Origin: Aeromicrobium marinum DSM 15272
Lineage (GTDB): Bacteria; Actinomycetota; Actinomycetes; Propionibacteriales; Nocardioidaceae
DNA: 64,000 bases
Direction of reading: 5' to 3'
NCBI RefSeq assembly: GCF_000160775.2
Contig: NZ_CM001024.1
Span: 719,016-783,015 of the forward strand
Shown in pieces: positions 41,801 to 49,334 of the stretch (within the stretch, counting starts at the first letter, position 1; each line of letters begins with the position of its first letter). Position numbers and translations under genes: made by a program. Under the pieces are notes generated by a model. It saw only the letters and a list, made by a program, of their open reading frames with translations. It ran no database searches and had not been told where the DNA came from.

Positions 41801-43351
41801 GCGGGTGGTGCGCGACGACGACGCCGCCTGCCGGGCGGCCATCATGGCGGTGAGCTCGGCGATCCGGCGGGCACAGGTCTCGGCGTCGATCCCGATCGTC
41901 ACCACGGTGTCCTGGCCGGACTGCGGGCGGGCGTGCGGCAACCAGCGGATCCAGTCCCAGGCGTCAGCGCCGTCGGCGTTCGTCAGCACGTAGACCTGCG
42001 TGTCACGGGGGCTCTGGAGCGTCGCGAGCTGGGCGACCATCCACGAGGTGAGCCGCCGGGTGAGGTCGTCGTCGCCGGCGATGCCGATGACGCCGCGGTC
42101 GGCCAGCGACACGGTGACCGGCACGTCGTAGGCGCGCTGCACGGTGCGGCGGCGATGCTCGAGCTCCTCGGGGTCGTCGACCGTGACCTCGGACTCCAGG
42201 TCGCCCACCCCGATCCGCAGCGACAGGTAGTCGGGGTCGGTGGTGCGTCGCTCCCACAGGCGGGCGCGCGGTCCGTGGGCGATCAGCAGTGTGAGCGCGG
42301 GGTCGGGCGCCTCCATGCGGCGGGCGATCCGTTCGTCGACCACGGCCTGCTCGACGTCGGCCTCGATACGGCTCTTCTTGTCGCGGTACTCGGCGATCTG
42401 CTGACGGTACGTCCGTTTGCCCTGCTTCTTGCCCTGGACGTACGAGCCCAGCATCATCATCGGCGAGAAGATCGCCATGGTCAGCATGTACCACCGGCCG
42501 AGGACCACGGCGAGGCTCACGCCCATGATCACGGGCAGCAGCATCACCAGCCACGGCAGCCCACCTCGATCGGACTCCTTCGGGACCGGCGGCAGCTTGA
42601 AGGCGGTGTCGCGGTCGGGCGGGAGCAGGCGGGGCGGCCGGTTGTAGTCGATCCACCCGGGGTCCGGGCTGTCCTCCACGGCGGCGTCGGGGGTGTCGAC
42701 GTGCTCGAGCTCCAGCAGGGTGTCGCCGATGCGCAGCTGCCCACCGATCGGCCAGAGGACCGGCTCGCCGGTCAGCGGTGCGCGGTCGAGCGTCAGCCCG
42801 TGGTCGACGTGGGGGACGGACTCCGCGAGCACCTCGGCAGCCCCGTCGATCGCGTGGACCATGGCCATCGCGTGCACGTCCAGGTCGATGACGGCGCACA
42901 CCGGCGGGATCCGCCCGTCGGTCAGCGCGATCGCGCATCCCGGGTCGGTGCCGATCGTGGAGTCGCCCACGCCGAGCCGGTGGACGGCTCCGGCCCCGGT
43001 GCCCGACACCACCCGGATCTCGAGCAGTCCGTCGGGCTCCTCCACGACCGAGGTCGAGACGTCCCCGATCGACAGGACCGAGCCGTGCCGGATCCCGGAC
43101 TCGGCGAACGGCAGGTCGGGGTCGACCGGTTCACCCCGCAGGAAGAACGTCGGTCGTTCCCCGGCACCGCGCGCCCGCCCGTCGCGACGGGCGGTCAACG
43201 AGATGACACCGGCCGTCTCCATCGCCGGCAGGCCGGCTCGCTCCAGGAGGCTGTCGAACACCTCGGACATGGGCGCCGACGCCTCGCCGTCGACCACCAC
43301 GTGCTGTCTCGACCCCACCCGAGGATCAACCACGATCATCTCGATCCGCAT
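38882..43351 (-). CDS. Type VII secretion FtsK/SpoIIIE ATPase, EssC/EccC-like, with N-terminal FHA domains
   Basis: A 1489-residue protein. ATG 43351 (MRIEMIVVDP) is chosen because TATGCT on the minus strand lies 6 nt before it. Two FHA-like N-terminal domains (about 1-215, GDSTIGTDPGCAIALTDGR) precede two membrane helices (about 260-305, LPWLVMLLPVIMGVSLAVVLG and LTMAIFSPMMMLGSYV). Three FtsK-type ATPase domains follow. Domain 1 has Walker A GTTGAGKSELL and Walker B LLIVIDEFASLA. Domains 2 and 3 read GGPRSGRSQ and GGPPRSGRST, with Arg in place of the P-loop Lys. The FHA-FHA-TM-ATPase x3 layout is that of Firmicutes EssC more than mycobacterial EccC. It is a single-gene unit with no eccB, eccD, eccE or mycP nearby. 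Confidence 0.9.
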   Translation of the reverse strand: MRIEMIVVDPRVGSRQHVVVDGEASAPMSEVFDSLLERAGLPAMETAGVISLTARRDGRARGAGERPTFFLRGEPVDPDLPFAESGIRHGSVLSIGDVSTSVVEEPDGLLEIRVVSGTGAGAVHRLGVGDSTIGTDPGCAIALTDGRIPPVCAVIDLDVHAMAMVHAIDGAAEVLAESVPHVDHGLTLDRAPLTGEPVLWPIGGQLRIGDTLLELEHVDTPDAAVEDSPDPGWIDYNRPPRLLPPDRDTAFKLPPVPKESDRGGLPWLVMLLPVIMGVSLAVVLGRWYMLTMAIFSPMMMLGSYVQGKKQGKRTYRQQIAEYRDKKSRIEADVEQAVVDERIARRMEAPDPALTLLIAHGPRARLWERRTTDPDYLSLRIGVGDLESEVTVDDPEELEHRRRTVQRAYDVPVTVSLADRGVIGIAGDDDLTRRLTSWMVAQLATLQSPRDTQVYVLTNADGADAWDWIRWLPHARPQSGQDTVVTIGIDAETCARRIAELTAMMAARQAASSSRTTREHGWADVVVVLDGARRLRSLPGVVALLKQGPSVGIFSIGLDTDERLLPEEASAVVLQTRSGVTLRQQKVTVVDDITPDLVEPAWFARVARALAPLRDISGGDDDSVLPAACRLTEVMSIEPPTSDLIRGRWAVSPRSTEAVVGISLDGPFAIDMRKDGPHGLIAGTTGAGKSELLQSIVASLAVANRPDGMTFVLVDYKGGAAFKDCVDLPHTVGMVTDLDTHLVERALVSLGAELNRREHQLADAGAKDIEDYVDLQTKRPELDAMPRLLIVIDEFASLARELPDFVTGLVNIAQRGRSLGIHLILATQRPGGVVSPEIRANTNLRIALRVTDGSESSDVIDSPEAGNIAKSTPGRAYVRLGANSLVPFQSGRVGGRRPGTVTTTSAPWVSPIDLPQLPQPAAVPPKVDVVDDAEVTDLTVLVAAIREANDELGLAPQHSPWLPSLTTDVRLGDLLTEAAPPVPNTAVLPPIPFGIEDLPAQQARRHAAIDFSTFSHLSIVGGPRSGRSQALRTMAGSIAQTVSPADVHLYALDCGNGALLPLDDLPHCGAVVQRIQTDRATRLFGRLRAELARRQEVLATGGFADLDELRSSVPEGERLPHVVVMIDRWEGFLGSLAELDGGALLDIVHSFLREGASAGIHLVITGDRQLVNARMGSMVEDKIGLRLPDRGDYSLIGLQPRSMPEEIAEGRGFRSESGIELQIALLDADPAGQAQGAELRRLGQESAERYAEVPRSARPFRVDVLPARITFDEAWALRVDPEPAPLWGLVGVGGDELTAVGLDLALTPVAMVGGPPRSGRSTVLHSVAESVLRGGGELVVIAPRPSPLRDLAGRDGVRGVLTGAELAEDELRPLIELRDGPVVLIVDDGELLKDVDAKDYLKSLQRTAADHRRAIVVGGDSSEIGSGFSGWQVDLKGRQGVVIAPQSTSDGELIGVRMPRSSIGAPAQAGRVLANLGDSALVTIQVPLIA

Positions 43352-43357
43352 GTACGC

Positions 43358-43363
43358 AGCATA
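43358..43363 (-). promoter_or_regulatory. Leaderless -10 of the EssC/EccC-like gene
   Basis: TATGCT on the minus strand (complement of AGCATA), 6 nt before ATG 43351. It fixes that ATG over an upstream one at 43381. Confidence 0.6.
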
Positions 43364-43390
43364 GGTCGGCGTGCACCCCACCGGATCCGG

Positions 43391-43426
43391 TAGCGTGAGC
43401 GCCGAACTGATCGAGATGTCGGGGGA
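43391..43426 (+). promoter_or_regulatory. Promoter and leader of the second lipoprotein/exoprotein pair
   Basis: TAGCGT (43391-43396), then 22 nt, then TCGGGGGA (43419-43426). This is the same layout as at 28397-28430 and 29905-29938. GGGGGA would serve as ribosome site for the ATG at 43432. Confidence 0.45.
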
Positions 43427-43431
43427 TGACG

Positions 43432-44028
43432 ATGATCACGAGAATCGCGGCGAGTGCTGCCGTCCTGGGCCTCCTGCTCACGGCCGGGTGCGGAGGCGGT
43501 GACGACGAGTCGGCCCCGTTGCCCTCGCTCGGTGCGCAGACGCCCGACGAGGACGGCGGGTCGGAGGACCTCCCGACGACGATCGAGCAGGCCAAGCAGA
43601 TCGCCGTGGCCGACCTCGGCTCGAGCGTCGCCGAGACGGCCGAGGAGCAGGCTGCGGTCGAGGCCTGGATGACCTACTGGGAGGCCGTGACCGAGACCTT
43701 CTCCTCCGGCAGCCCGTCGCCGAAGCTCGACGTCGCGACCGGTCAGGCCTCCACCTTCGTCCTCGACGGGCTCAACCAGCTGCAGTCCACCGGCCAGCGG
43801 GTGGTCGGCTGGACCCGGACCCACGTCCAGGCGATCGAGGGCAGCGGTGCCGCGACGGTCCTGCGGATCTGCGGGGAGAACTACTCGTTCAACGTCGACG
43901 CCGCGGGCGAGCCGACGGAGGAGATCCGTCCCTTCTACGAGATCACCGCCTCCTTGTCGTCCGACGGCCCGCGGACACAGGTCACCGGCTTCGCGGTGAC
44001 CTACCCGGACGGGAGCTGCCTCGCATGA
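43432..44028 (+). CDS. Lipoprotein next to the T7SS ATPase
   Basis: A 198-residue lipoprotein. ATG 43432 is preferred, with GGGGGA 5 nt upstream. ATG 43426 would add two residues but lies inside that ribosome site. The signal peptide ITRIAASAAVLGLLLTAGC ends in lipobox LTAGC. An acidic linker and an NTF2-like domain follow (EEQAAVEAWMTYWEAVTETFSSGSP...WTRTHVQAIEGSGAATVLRIC). It overlaps the following exoprotein gene (ATGA). The overall plan matches the pair at 28432/28998. It diverges from the EssC/EccC-like gene. Function unknown. Confidence 0.75.
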   Translation: MITRIAASAAVLGLLLTAGCGGGDDESAPLPSLGAQTPDEDGGSEDLPTTIEQAKQIAVADLGSSVAETAEEQAAVEAWMTYWEAVTETFSSGSPSPKLDVATGQASTFVLDGLNQLQSTGQRVVGWTRTHVQAIEGSGAATVLRICGENYSFNVDAAGEPTEEIRPFYEITASLSSDGPRTQVTGFAVTYPDGSCLA

Positions 44029-45062
44029 TCGTCTCCGCAACGGGCGCCCGCCGTCCGCACGCCCTGGCCGTGCTCCTGCTCTTTGCGCTGCTCGCCGTGG
44101 CCCTGTGCGCCAGCCCGGCGTCGGCCGGTTTCACCGATCCCGGGGGCGAGTCCACAGGCGACGGCTACGTGGCCACGGCGCCGATCAGCATCTCCGGGCA
44201 GGTCCCCGGAGGGACGACCGTCGCGGCCTCCGCGCCGGCCCTGTGCTGGTGGGAGCCGATCGCGCTGACCACCGAGAGTGTCGAGGCGATCGCCGGCTTC
44301 TTCGCGATCTTCGGCATCGGTGCCGACCTCGCGGCCCTCCAGCAGGTGTACGCCGACCAGGAGGCCACCGGGGAGCAGTTCGGCTGGTACGTCCGCCGGC
44401 ACCGTGACGGGGCCACCGACGAGCAGCTGGCGGCGGCCGGCTGCAACGGTTTCTCCGGTCCCTACGAGGGCTTGTTCATCGGGTCGTTGATCCGTCCGTT
44501 CCCGCCCGGCAACCCGCCGGTCCCACTGCCGGCGCCGGAGGAGATGGCCGCGGTGGCCCTGGAGTACCTGGACCTGCAGCCGGCCGCGTTGGACTGGAAC
44601 CCGCGAGCGGCGCAGATCGGTGGCGCGACCCTGGTCAACCTGCCCACCTGGCTGTGGGTCACCAACGCCGATGCGGCCGTGGGTGACGCGCAGGGCGAAC
44701 GCTCCGTCACCGCGACGGCCGGCGCCGGCGGCCAGACCGTGTCGGTCACCGTCACCGCCGTGGCCGGGGCGCTGCAGATCGCGTCGCCCGGAGGCGCGGT
44801 GTCGTGCTCGCCGGCCCAGGCCCGCACGGCCTGGGCGCCGACCGTCGCGGAGAACACCGCCTGCGTGCTGACCTTCGACCGCGCGTCGGTGCGGTACCCG
44901 GCCGGGTTCCCGGTACGGGCGACGGTCGCGTGGTCGGCCTCGTGGACGGGGTCCGGCCCCGGGGTTCCCGCCGGGGCCCAGCCGCTCGACGGGGTGAGCC
45001 TGACGTCGACGACCGAGATCCCGGTCCGCGAGGCCCAGACCCTCGTTCAACGGGTGGGCTGA
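44025..45062 (+). CDS. Secreted protein, paralogue of the 28998 product
   Basis: A 345-residue exported protein with signal peptide ending near CASPASA. Residues about 35-140 include CWWEP and an Ala-rich helical stretch. The C-terminal half (from about 195) is beta-rich and resembles the C-terminal half of the 28998 protein (VNLPTWLWV, VSVTVTAVAGALQI, EAQTLVQRV). Two cysteines (VSCSPAQ, TACVLTF) may pair. It lies between the lipoprotein gene, with a 4-nt overlap, and the WXG100 gene 132 nt downstream. Unknown function at the cell surface. Confidence 0.72.
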   Translation: MIVSATGARRPHALAVLLLFALLAVALCASPASAGFTDPGGESTGDGYVATAPISISGQVPGGTTVAASAPALCWWEPIALTTESVEAIAGFFAIFGIGADLAALQQVYADQEATGEQFGWYVRRHRDGATDEQLAAAGCNGFSGPYEGLFIGSLIRPFPPGNPPVPLPAPEEMAAVALEYLDLQPAALDWNPRAAQIGGATLVNLPTWLWVTNADAAVGDAQGERSVTATAGAGGQTVSVTVTAVAGALQIASPGGAVSCSPAQARTAWAPTVAENTACVLTFDRASVRYPAGFPVRATVAWSASWTGSGPGVPAGAQPLDGVSLTSTTEIPVREAQTLVQRVG

Positions 45063-45078
45063 CGTCGCGGCGGACGGG

Positions 45079-45107
45079 ATGACGTGGGTCGGGGCCTCGG
45101 TTATCGT
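45079..45107 (+). promoter_or_regulatory. Promoter of the WXG100 gene
   Basis: ATGACG (45079-45084), 17 nt, TATCGT (45102-45107). The predicted transcript has a leader of about 80 nt before ATG 45195 and ends at the hairpin at 45504, so the WXG100 gene is its own unit. Confidence 0.45.
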
Positions 45108-45194
45108 GGCTGCAGTATCGACCCAGAGCCGGATGTGATCCGGAGGCCAGCAGAGGCCGTCGGGGGGCCGGCACCACTACCGAAAGGTTCGATC

Positions 45195-45491
45195 ATGGCG
45201 AACGTCAACGTCACCTACGAGGACATGCGTGGAGCGGCCACGAAGCTCAAGAGCGGACAGGGCGAGATCGAGGGCACCCTCGACAAGCTCAAGTCGCTCG
45301 TCGAGGAGCTCGTCAGCGGCGGCTACGTCACCGACAAGTCCTCCAAGGCCTTCAACACCAGCTACGAGGACTTCAACTCCGGTGCCCGCGAGATGATCGA
45401 GGGTCTCACCGGCATGGGTGAGTACCTCGTGAAGGCCGCCCAGGCGCTCGAGGACACCGACGAGCAGCTCGCGTCCGCCCTCAAGGGCTGA
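45195..45491 (+). CDS. WXG100-family (ESAT-6-like) protein
   Basis: A 98-residue protein, the normal size for T7SS substrates, with two predicted helices joined by a turn. The canonical Trp-X-Gly turn is replaced by SGGYVTDKSSKAF. Gly and the following YVT..S.AF pattern fit the subfamily that lacks Trp. The first helix carries VTYEDMRGAATKLKSGQGEIEGTL and the second YEDFNSGAREMIEGL. It is a likely secreted helical hairpin substrate or co-substrate of the ATPase at 38882. ATG 45195 follows GAAAGG. Monocistronic, closed by a strong terminator. Confidence 0.85.
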   Translation: MANVNVTYEDMRGAATKLKSGQGEIEGTLDKLKSLVEELVSGGYVTDKSSKAFNTSYEDFNSGAREMIEGLTGMGEYLVKAAQALEDTDEQLASALKG

Positions 45492-45503
45492 CCGGCATCG
45501 TTC

Positions 45504-45544
45504 GTCTCGCCCCGGCTGCGACCCGGTCGCAGCCGGGGCGAGAC
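45504..45544 (+). terminator. Terminator after the WXG100 gene
   Basis: GTCTCGCCCCGGCTGCGAC (45504-45522) pairs perfectly with 45526-45544, a 19-bp stem with a 3-nt loop. It separates the esx unit from the desulfurase-mnmA genes. TACGCT (45545-45550) immediately after it is the likely -10 for the next gene. Confidence 0.85.
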
Positions 45545-45559
45545 TACGCTGGGGGAGTC

Positions 45560-46759
45560 ATGACCATGCCGTCCTCCCACGCCTACCTCGACCATGCGGC
45601 CACCACGCCGATGGTCCCCGAGGCGATCGCCACGATGGCCGAGGAGCTCGCCCGGGTCGGCAACCCCTCGTCCCTGCACGCCCAGGGTCGCGCCGCGAAG
45701 CGCGTGGTGGAGGAGTCGCGCGAGCTGATCGCGGAACGGCTCGGCGCCCGGCCGAGCGAGGTCGTGTTCTGCTCCGGCGGCACCGAGGCCAACAATCTGG
45801 CGATCAAGGGGTTGTACTGGGCCCGGCACGAGCGGGACCCGTCCCGCACGCGCGTCGTCTACAGCGCGATCGAGCACCACGCCCTCCTGGACCCCGTGCA
45901 GTGGTTGGCCAAGCACGAAGGTGCCGACGTCGTCACGACCGGTGTCGACCGCGCCGGCCGGCTGCTGGTCGACGACCTGCGGTCCACCGTCGAGGCCGAC
46001 CCCGGCTCCGTGGCGGCGGTCACCACGATGTGGGCCAACAACGAGATGGGGTCGGTCCAGCCGGTCCACGAGGTCGTGGCGATCGCCCGCGAGCACGGGA
46101 TCGCCGTCCACAGCGACGCGGTGCAGGCAGCCGGTCACCTGCCGCTCGACTTCGCCGCCAGCGGGCTGGACGCCCTCACCCTGACGGCCCACAAGCTCGG
46201 TGGTCCGCTCGGGATCGGGGCACTGCTGGTGCGCCGCGGCCTCGACGTCGTCCCCCTGCTCCACGGCGGGGGGCAGGAGGGCGACCTGCGGTCCGGCACG
46301 ATCGGCTCCGCGCTCATCGCGGCCTTCGCCACCGCCGTCGACGTGTCCGCGGCCCGGCGGGAGCAGACCGGTCCGCGCCTGGAGGCGCTGCGTTCGCGGC
46401 TCGTCGACGGCATCACGGCGATCGTCCCCGACGCGATCGTCAACGGCGCCGCCGATCCGGCCGAGCGACTGCCCAACATCGCGCACGTCACCTTCCCGGG
46501 GTGCGAGGGCGACGCCATGTTGATGCTGTTCGACGCCCGCGGCGTCTCGGTCTCGACGGGGTCGGCCTGCACGGCCGGCGTGCCCCAGCCCAGCCACGTC
46601 CTGCTGGCCATGGGCTACGACGAGACCGCCGCACGCGGATCGTTGCGGTTCAGCCTCGGCCACAGCAGCACCGACGACGACGTCGACCGGGTCCTCGCGG
46701 CCCTGCCCGAGGTGCACGCCCGGGCGGTGTCGGCGTCGTCGGCGCGCGGTGCCCGATGA
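45560..46759 (+). CDS. Cysteine desulfurase (IscS-like, tRNA thiolation)
   Basis: A 399-residue PLP enzyme that mobilises sulfur from cysteine. Key blocks are [25 protein letters not shown], the IEHHALL histidine, PLP lysine [11 protein letters not shown], and the catalytic loop [15 protein letters not shown]. It sits immediately before mnmA (stop 46759, mnmA ATG 46770), the conserved actinobacterial pairing. Its persulfide most likely feeds 2-thiouridine formation, perhaps with general Fe-S duty. ATG 45560 follows GGGGGAG. A second ATG at 45566 is possible. Confidence 0.94.
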   Translation: MTMPSSHAYLDHAATTPMVPEAIATMAEELARVGNPSSLHAQGRAAKRVVEESRELIAERLGARPSEVVFCSGGTEANNLAIKGLYWARHERDPSRTRVVYSAIEHHALLDPVQWLAKHEGADVVTTGVDRAGRLLVDDLRSTVEADPGSVAAVTTMWANNEMGSVQPVHEVVAIAREHGIAVHSDAVQAAGHLPLDFAASGLDALTLTAHKLGGPLGIGALLVRRGLDVVPLLHGGGQEGDLRSGTIGSALIAAFATAVDVSAARREQTGPRLEALRSRLVDGITAIVPDAIVNGAADPAERLPNIAHVTFPGCEGDAMLMLFDARGVSVSTGSACTAGVPQPSHVLLAMGYDETAARGSLRFSLGHSSTDDDVDRVLAALPEVHARAVSASSARGAR

Positions 46760-46769
46760 GGCGGGCGCG

Positions 46770-47840
46770 ATGAGGGTCGTCGCCGCGATGTCCGGCGGTG
46801 TCGACTCGGCCGTCGCCGCGGCGCGTGCGGTCGATGCCGGACACGACGTCACAGGCGTGCACCTGGCGCTCAGCCGCAATCCGCGCTCGTACCGGTCCGG
46901 CGCCCGGGGCTGCTGCTCCATCGAGGACGCCGGTGACGCCCGTCGTGCCGCCGACGCCCTCGGCATCGCGTTCTACGTGTGGGACATGAGCGAGGAGTTC
47001 GCCGACCACGTCGTCGACGACTTCGTGGCCGAGTACGCCGCCGGGAGAACGCCCAACCCGTGTCTGCGGTGCAACGAGTCGATCAAGTTCGCCGCCGTCC
47101 TCGACCGGGCCCTGGCCCTGGGGTTCGACGCTGTCGTCACCGGCCACTACGCCGACCTGCGGACCGCGCCAGACGGCACGATCGAGATGCACCGCGCCGT
47201 CGACGCCGCGAAGGACCAGTCGTACGTGCTCGGGGTGCTGACCCAGGACCAGCTCGCCCACTCGATGTTCCCCCTCGGGGGTTCGGTCAAGTCCGACGTG
47301 CGGATCGAGGCCGAGCGACGCGGGCTGCAGGTCGCGACCAAGCCCGACAGCCACGACATCTGCTTCATCCCCGACGGCGACAACGCCGCTTGGCTCACCG
47401 AGAAGCTCGGTCCGCGGCCCGGGGAGATCGTCGACGAGCAGGGCGCGGTGGTGGGGTCGCACGACGGTGCCTACGCGTTCACGATCGGCCAGCGCCGGGG
47501 CCTCCGGCTCGGGGTGCCCGCCGACGACGGCAGGCCGCGGTTCGTGCTGGACATCGAGCCGGTCAGCGGCACCGTCACGGTCGGCGCGCGGGAGTCGCTG
47601 ACCGTCGACCGGTTGGAGTGCATCAAGCCGTTGTGGTGCGGCTCGCCCCCGGTCTCGCTGCACGCCACGGTCCAGCTGCGGGCGCACGGCGCCGAGCACC
47701 GTGCCCGTGTCCGGGTCGCGGAGGGCGCGGTCGACGTCGAGCTGACCGATCCCGCGGAGGGGATCGCACCCGGCCAGGCCTGCGTCATCTACGACGGCAC
47801 CAGGGTGGTCGGATCGGCCACCATCGCCCGGACCGGCTGA
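46770..47840 (+). CDS. mnmA: tRNA-specific 2-thiouridylase
   Basis: A 356-residue enzyme that adenylates and thiolates U34 of tRNA Lys, Glu and Gln. The PP-loop [10 protein letters not shown] is at the N-terminus. The two catalytic cysteines lie in [12 protein letters not shown] and in [19 protein letters not shown] and [12 protein letters not shown], with the C-terminal beta-barrel, complete the family pattern. ATG 46770 is chosen. A GTG at 46749 in the same frame would add seven residues and overlap the desulfurase end. Sulfur comes from the upstream enzyme. Confidence 0.96.
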   Translation: MRVVAAMSGGVDSAVAAARAVDAGHDVTGVHLALSRNPRSYRSGARGCCSIEDAGDARRAADALGIAFYVWDMSEEFADHVVDDFVAEYAAGRTPNPCLRCNESIKFAAVLDRALALGFDAVVTGHYADLRTAPDGTIEMHRAVDAAKDQSYVLGVLTQDQLAHSMFPLGGSVKSDVRIEAERRGLQVATKPDSHDICFIPDGDNAAWLTEKLGPRPGEIVDEQGAVVGSHDGAYAFTIGQRRGLRLGVPADDGRPRFVLDIEPVSGTVTVGARESLTVDRLECIKPLWCGSPPVSLHATVQLRAHGAEHRARVRVAEGAVDVELTDPAEGIAPGQACVIYDGTRVVGSATIARTG

Positions 47841-47866
47841 GACGCATCGCGGCAGTCCCGTGTGGC

Positions 47867-47872
47867 TAGACT
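47867..47872 (+). promoter_or_regulatory. -10 element of the T7SS-associated operon
   Basis: TAGACT lies 41 nt before the GTG at 47914, just after the mnmA stop. AGGGGGG near 47900 provides a ribosome site. This starts a new transcript distinct from mnmA. Confidence 0.4.
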
Positions 47873-47913
47873 GGCCGCGGATGCACCGGTGACGACGCAA
47901 GGGGGGCCGAGCC

Positions 47914-48198
47914 GTGTCCGACCTCAAGGTCGACTTCATGCTGCTCGAGATGGCCGAGAAGGATCTCGGGACGCTCAAGCACGAGTTCGACAACCTCGAG
48001 AAGCGCCGCGACGAGACCGAGGACCTGTGGGGTCACCGGGGGGTCCGCGACGCCATGGGCGAGTTCGCCGGCAACATGGACCGCAGCCGCAAGAAGCTGT
48101 CGGAGTCCCTGCAGGTGCTCGGCGAGCAGATCAGCGCCACGCTCCAGGCGTTCCGCGACGCCGAGGACGAGCTCGTCACGGCATGGGAGAAGGAGTAG
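47914..48198 (+). CDS. WXG100-like small helical protein
   Basis: A 94-residue protein starting at GTG 47914. The sequence is wholly helical and charged, with a Trp-Gly turn (ETEDLWGHRGVRDAMGEF) in the middle between two helices, the layout of WXG100 proteins (length about 100, WXG at mid-chain). It precedes a putative T7SS-exported protein by 2 nt, as WXG partners of LXG/T7SS toxins do. It probably forms a complex with the next product for export. Confidence 0.78.
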   Translation: MSDLKVDFMLLEMAEKDLGTLKHEFDNLEKRRDETEDLWGHRGVRDAMGEFAGNMDRSRKKLSESLQVLGEQISATLQAFRDAEDELVTAWEKE

Positions 48199-48200
48199 CC

Positions 48201-49334
48201 GTGGGCGCACGTGCAGGCGAGTGGCACCACCTCGGGTACAGCTCCGACCCGGTGCCCGGCGACCCCGATGACGTCGGCCGGGAGGCCACGGACTACGGCG
48301 ACATCGCCGGGACGATCAAGGCCCAGGCGTACCGGCTCCGCCGGATGTCGGAGTCCGACGACGACCTCCGGGGACACTACGTCGACGAGATCAAGTCCAG
48401 CATGGCCGACGTCGCCGACCAGCTCGACGACGTCCACCACCGCTTCCTCGTCACCAGCCAACAGCTCACGCTGCTGGAACCGGCCCTCGAGACGGCCCGC
48501 AGCGAGACCAGGGCCGCGCTCGACCTGAGGCTGACCGAGCTGGAGGAGGCTGCCGAGGAGGAGGACCCCGAGCCACGCCTGCCGGGGGAGCGGACGCCGG
48601 CGCAGAAGAAGGCCCAGGACGCCATGGAGGCCTTCAACACCACGGCCGACAGCATCGCCCGGAAGATCAGGGAGGCCGCGGACGACGACATGAAGGACTC
48701 CCGGTGGGACCGCTTCAAGTCGGTCATCGACAAGATCGCCCCGTTCCTGAAGGCCCTGAAGGTCCTCATCACGATCGCCATCGTCGTGCTCGCGGTGGTG
48801 GCCCTGTTCATCCCCGGACTCAACATGATCGTGCTGGGGCTGATCCTCGCCTCACTGGCGATCAACCTGACCCTGGCGTCCACCGGCAACGGATCGTGGA
48901 CCGACGTCTGGCTCGACCTCGCCTCGCTGGCGACCTTCGGCCTCGGATCGGCGATCGGGGCGCTGGCGAAGGGCGGACGCCTGGCGTTCCTGAGCCGGCC
49001 GGCCTCGTCGGCCGCCCGCGCCGCCTTCAACGGCAACACCGGTCTGAGCCGCTTCTCCCAGGCGTACAAGTCGTTCAAGGGGGTCATGGACCTGCGCAAG
49101 TTCACCATGGCCAGCGGCCAGTCGGGCACCCTCAGGGAGATCGTCAAGTCCGGGTTCAACCGGGACATGGTGCAGTTCACCCGCAGCATCGCCGACATCC
49201 AGAAGACCTTCCCTGCCTACAACCCCAGCCGGGCGCTGCAGAACACCTGGACGATGGCCAACGGCGGCAGCTTCGCCATCAACATCAACTCCGTCGCAGG
49301 GCTCCCGTCGGCGGTGGGCGCGGTGCGCGACTAG
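48201..49334 (+). CDS. Putative T7SS-exported protein with N-terminal WXG-like helical domain and membrane-active segment
   Basis: A 377-residue protein starting at GTG 48201 (no longer upstream reading is credible). The N-terminus WHHLGYSSDPVPGDPDDV leads into a helical WXG100-like domain with coiled coil to about 165. This matches the putative T7SS signal domain seen on actinobacterial effectors. An acidic linker (EEAAEEEDPEP) follows. At about 187-228 there are two hydrophobic helices (VLITIAIVVLAVVALFIPG and MIVLGLILASLAINL). The C-terminal 140 residues lack a recognisable enzyme motif. It could be a membrane-disrupting toxin or a structural partner. The reading stops in TAG overlapping the next GTG by 1 nt. 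Confidence 0.72.
   Translation: MGARAGEWHHLGYSSDPVPGDPDDVGREATDYGDIAGTIKAQAYRLRRMSESDDDLRGHYVDEIKSSMADVADQLDDVHHRFLVTSQQLTLLEPALETARSETRAALDLRLTELEEAAEEEDPEPRLPGERTPAQKKAQDAMEAFNTTADSIARKIREAADDDMKDSRWDRFKSVIDKIAPFLKALKVLITIAIVVLAVVALFIPGLNMIVLGLILASLAINLTLASTGNGSWTDVWLDLASLATFGLGSAIGALAKGGRLAFLSRPASSAARAAFNGNTGLSRFSQAYKSFKGVMDLRKFTMASGQSGTLREIVKSGFNRDMVQFTRSIADIQKTFPAYNPSRALQNTWTMANGGSFAININSVAGLPSAVGAVRD

Noticed and set aside
43351-43381. Upstream ATG at 43381 for the EssC/EccC-like gene
   Set aside because: The TATGCT -10 lies between the two ATGs, 6 nt from the downstream one, so the upstream ATG would not be transcribed.
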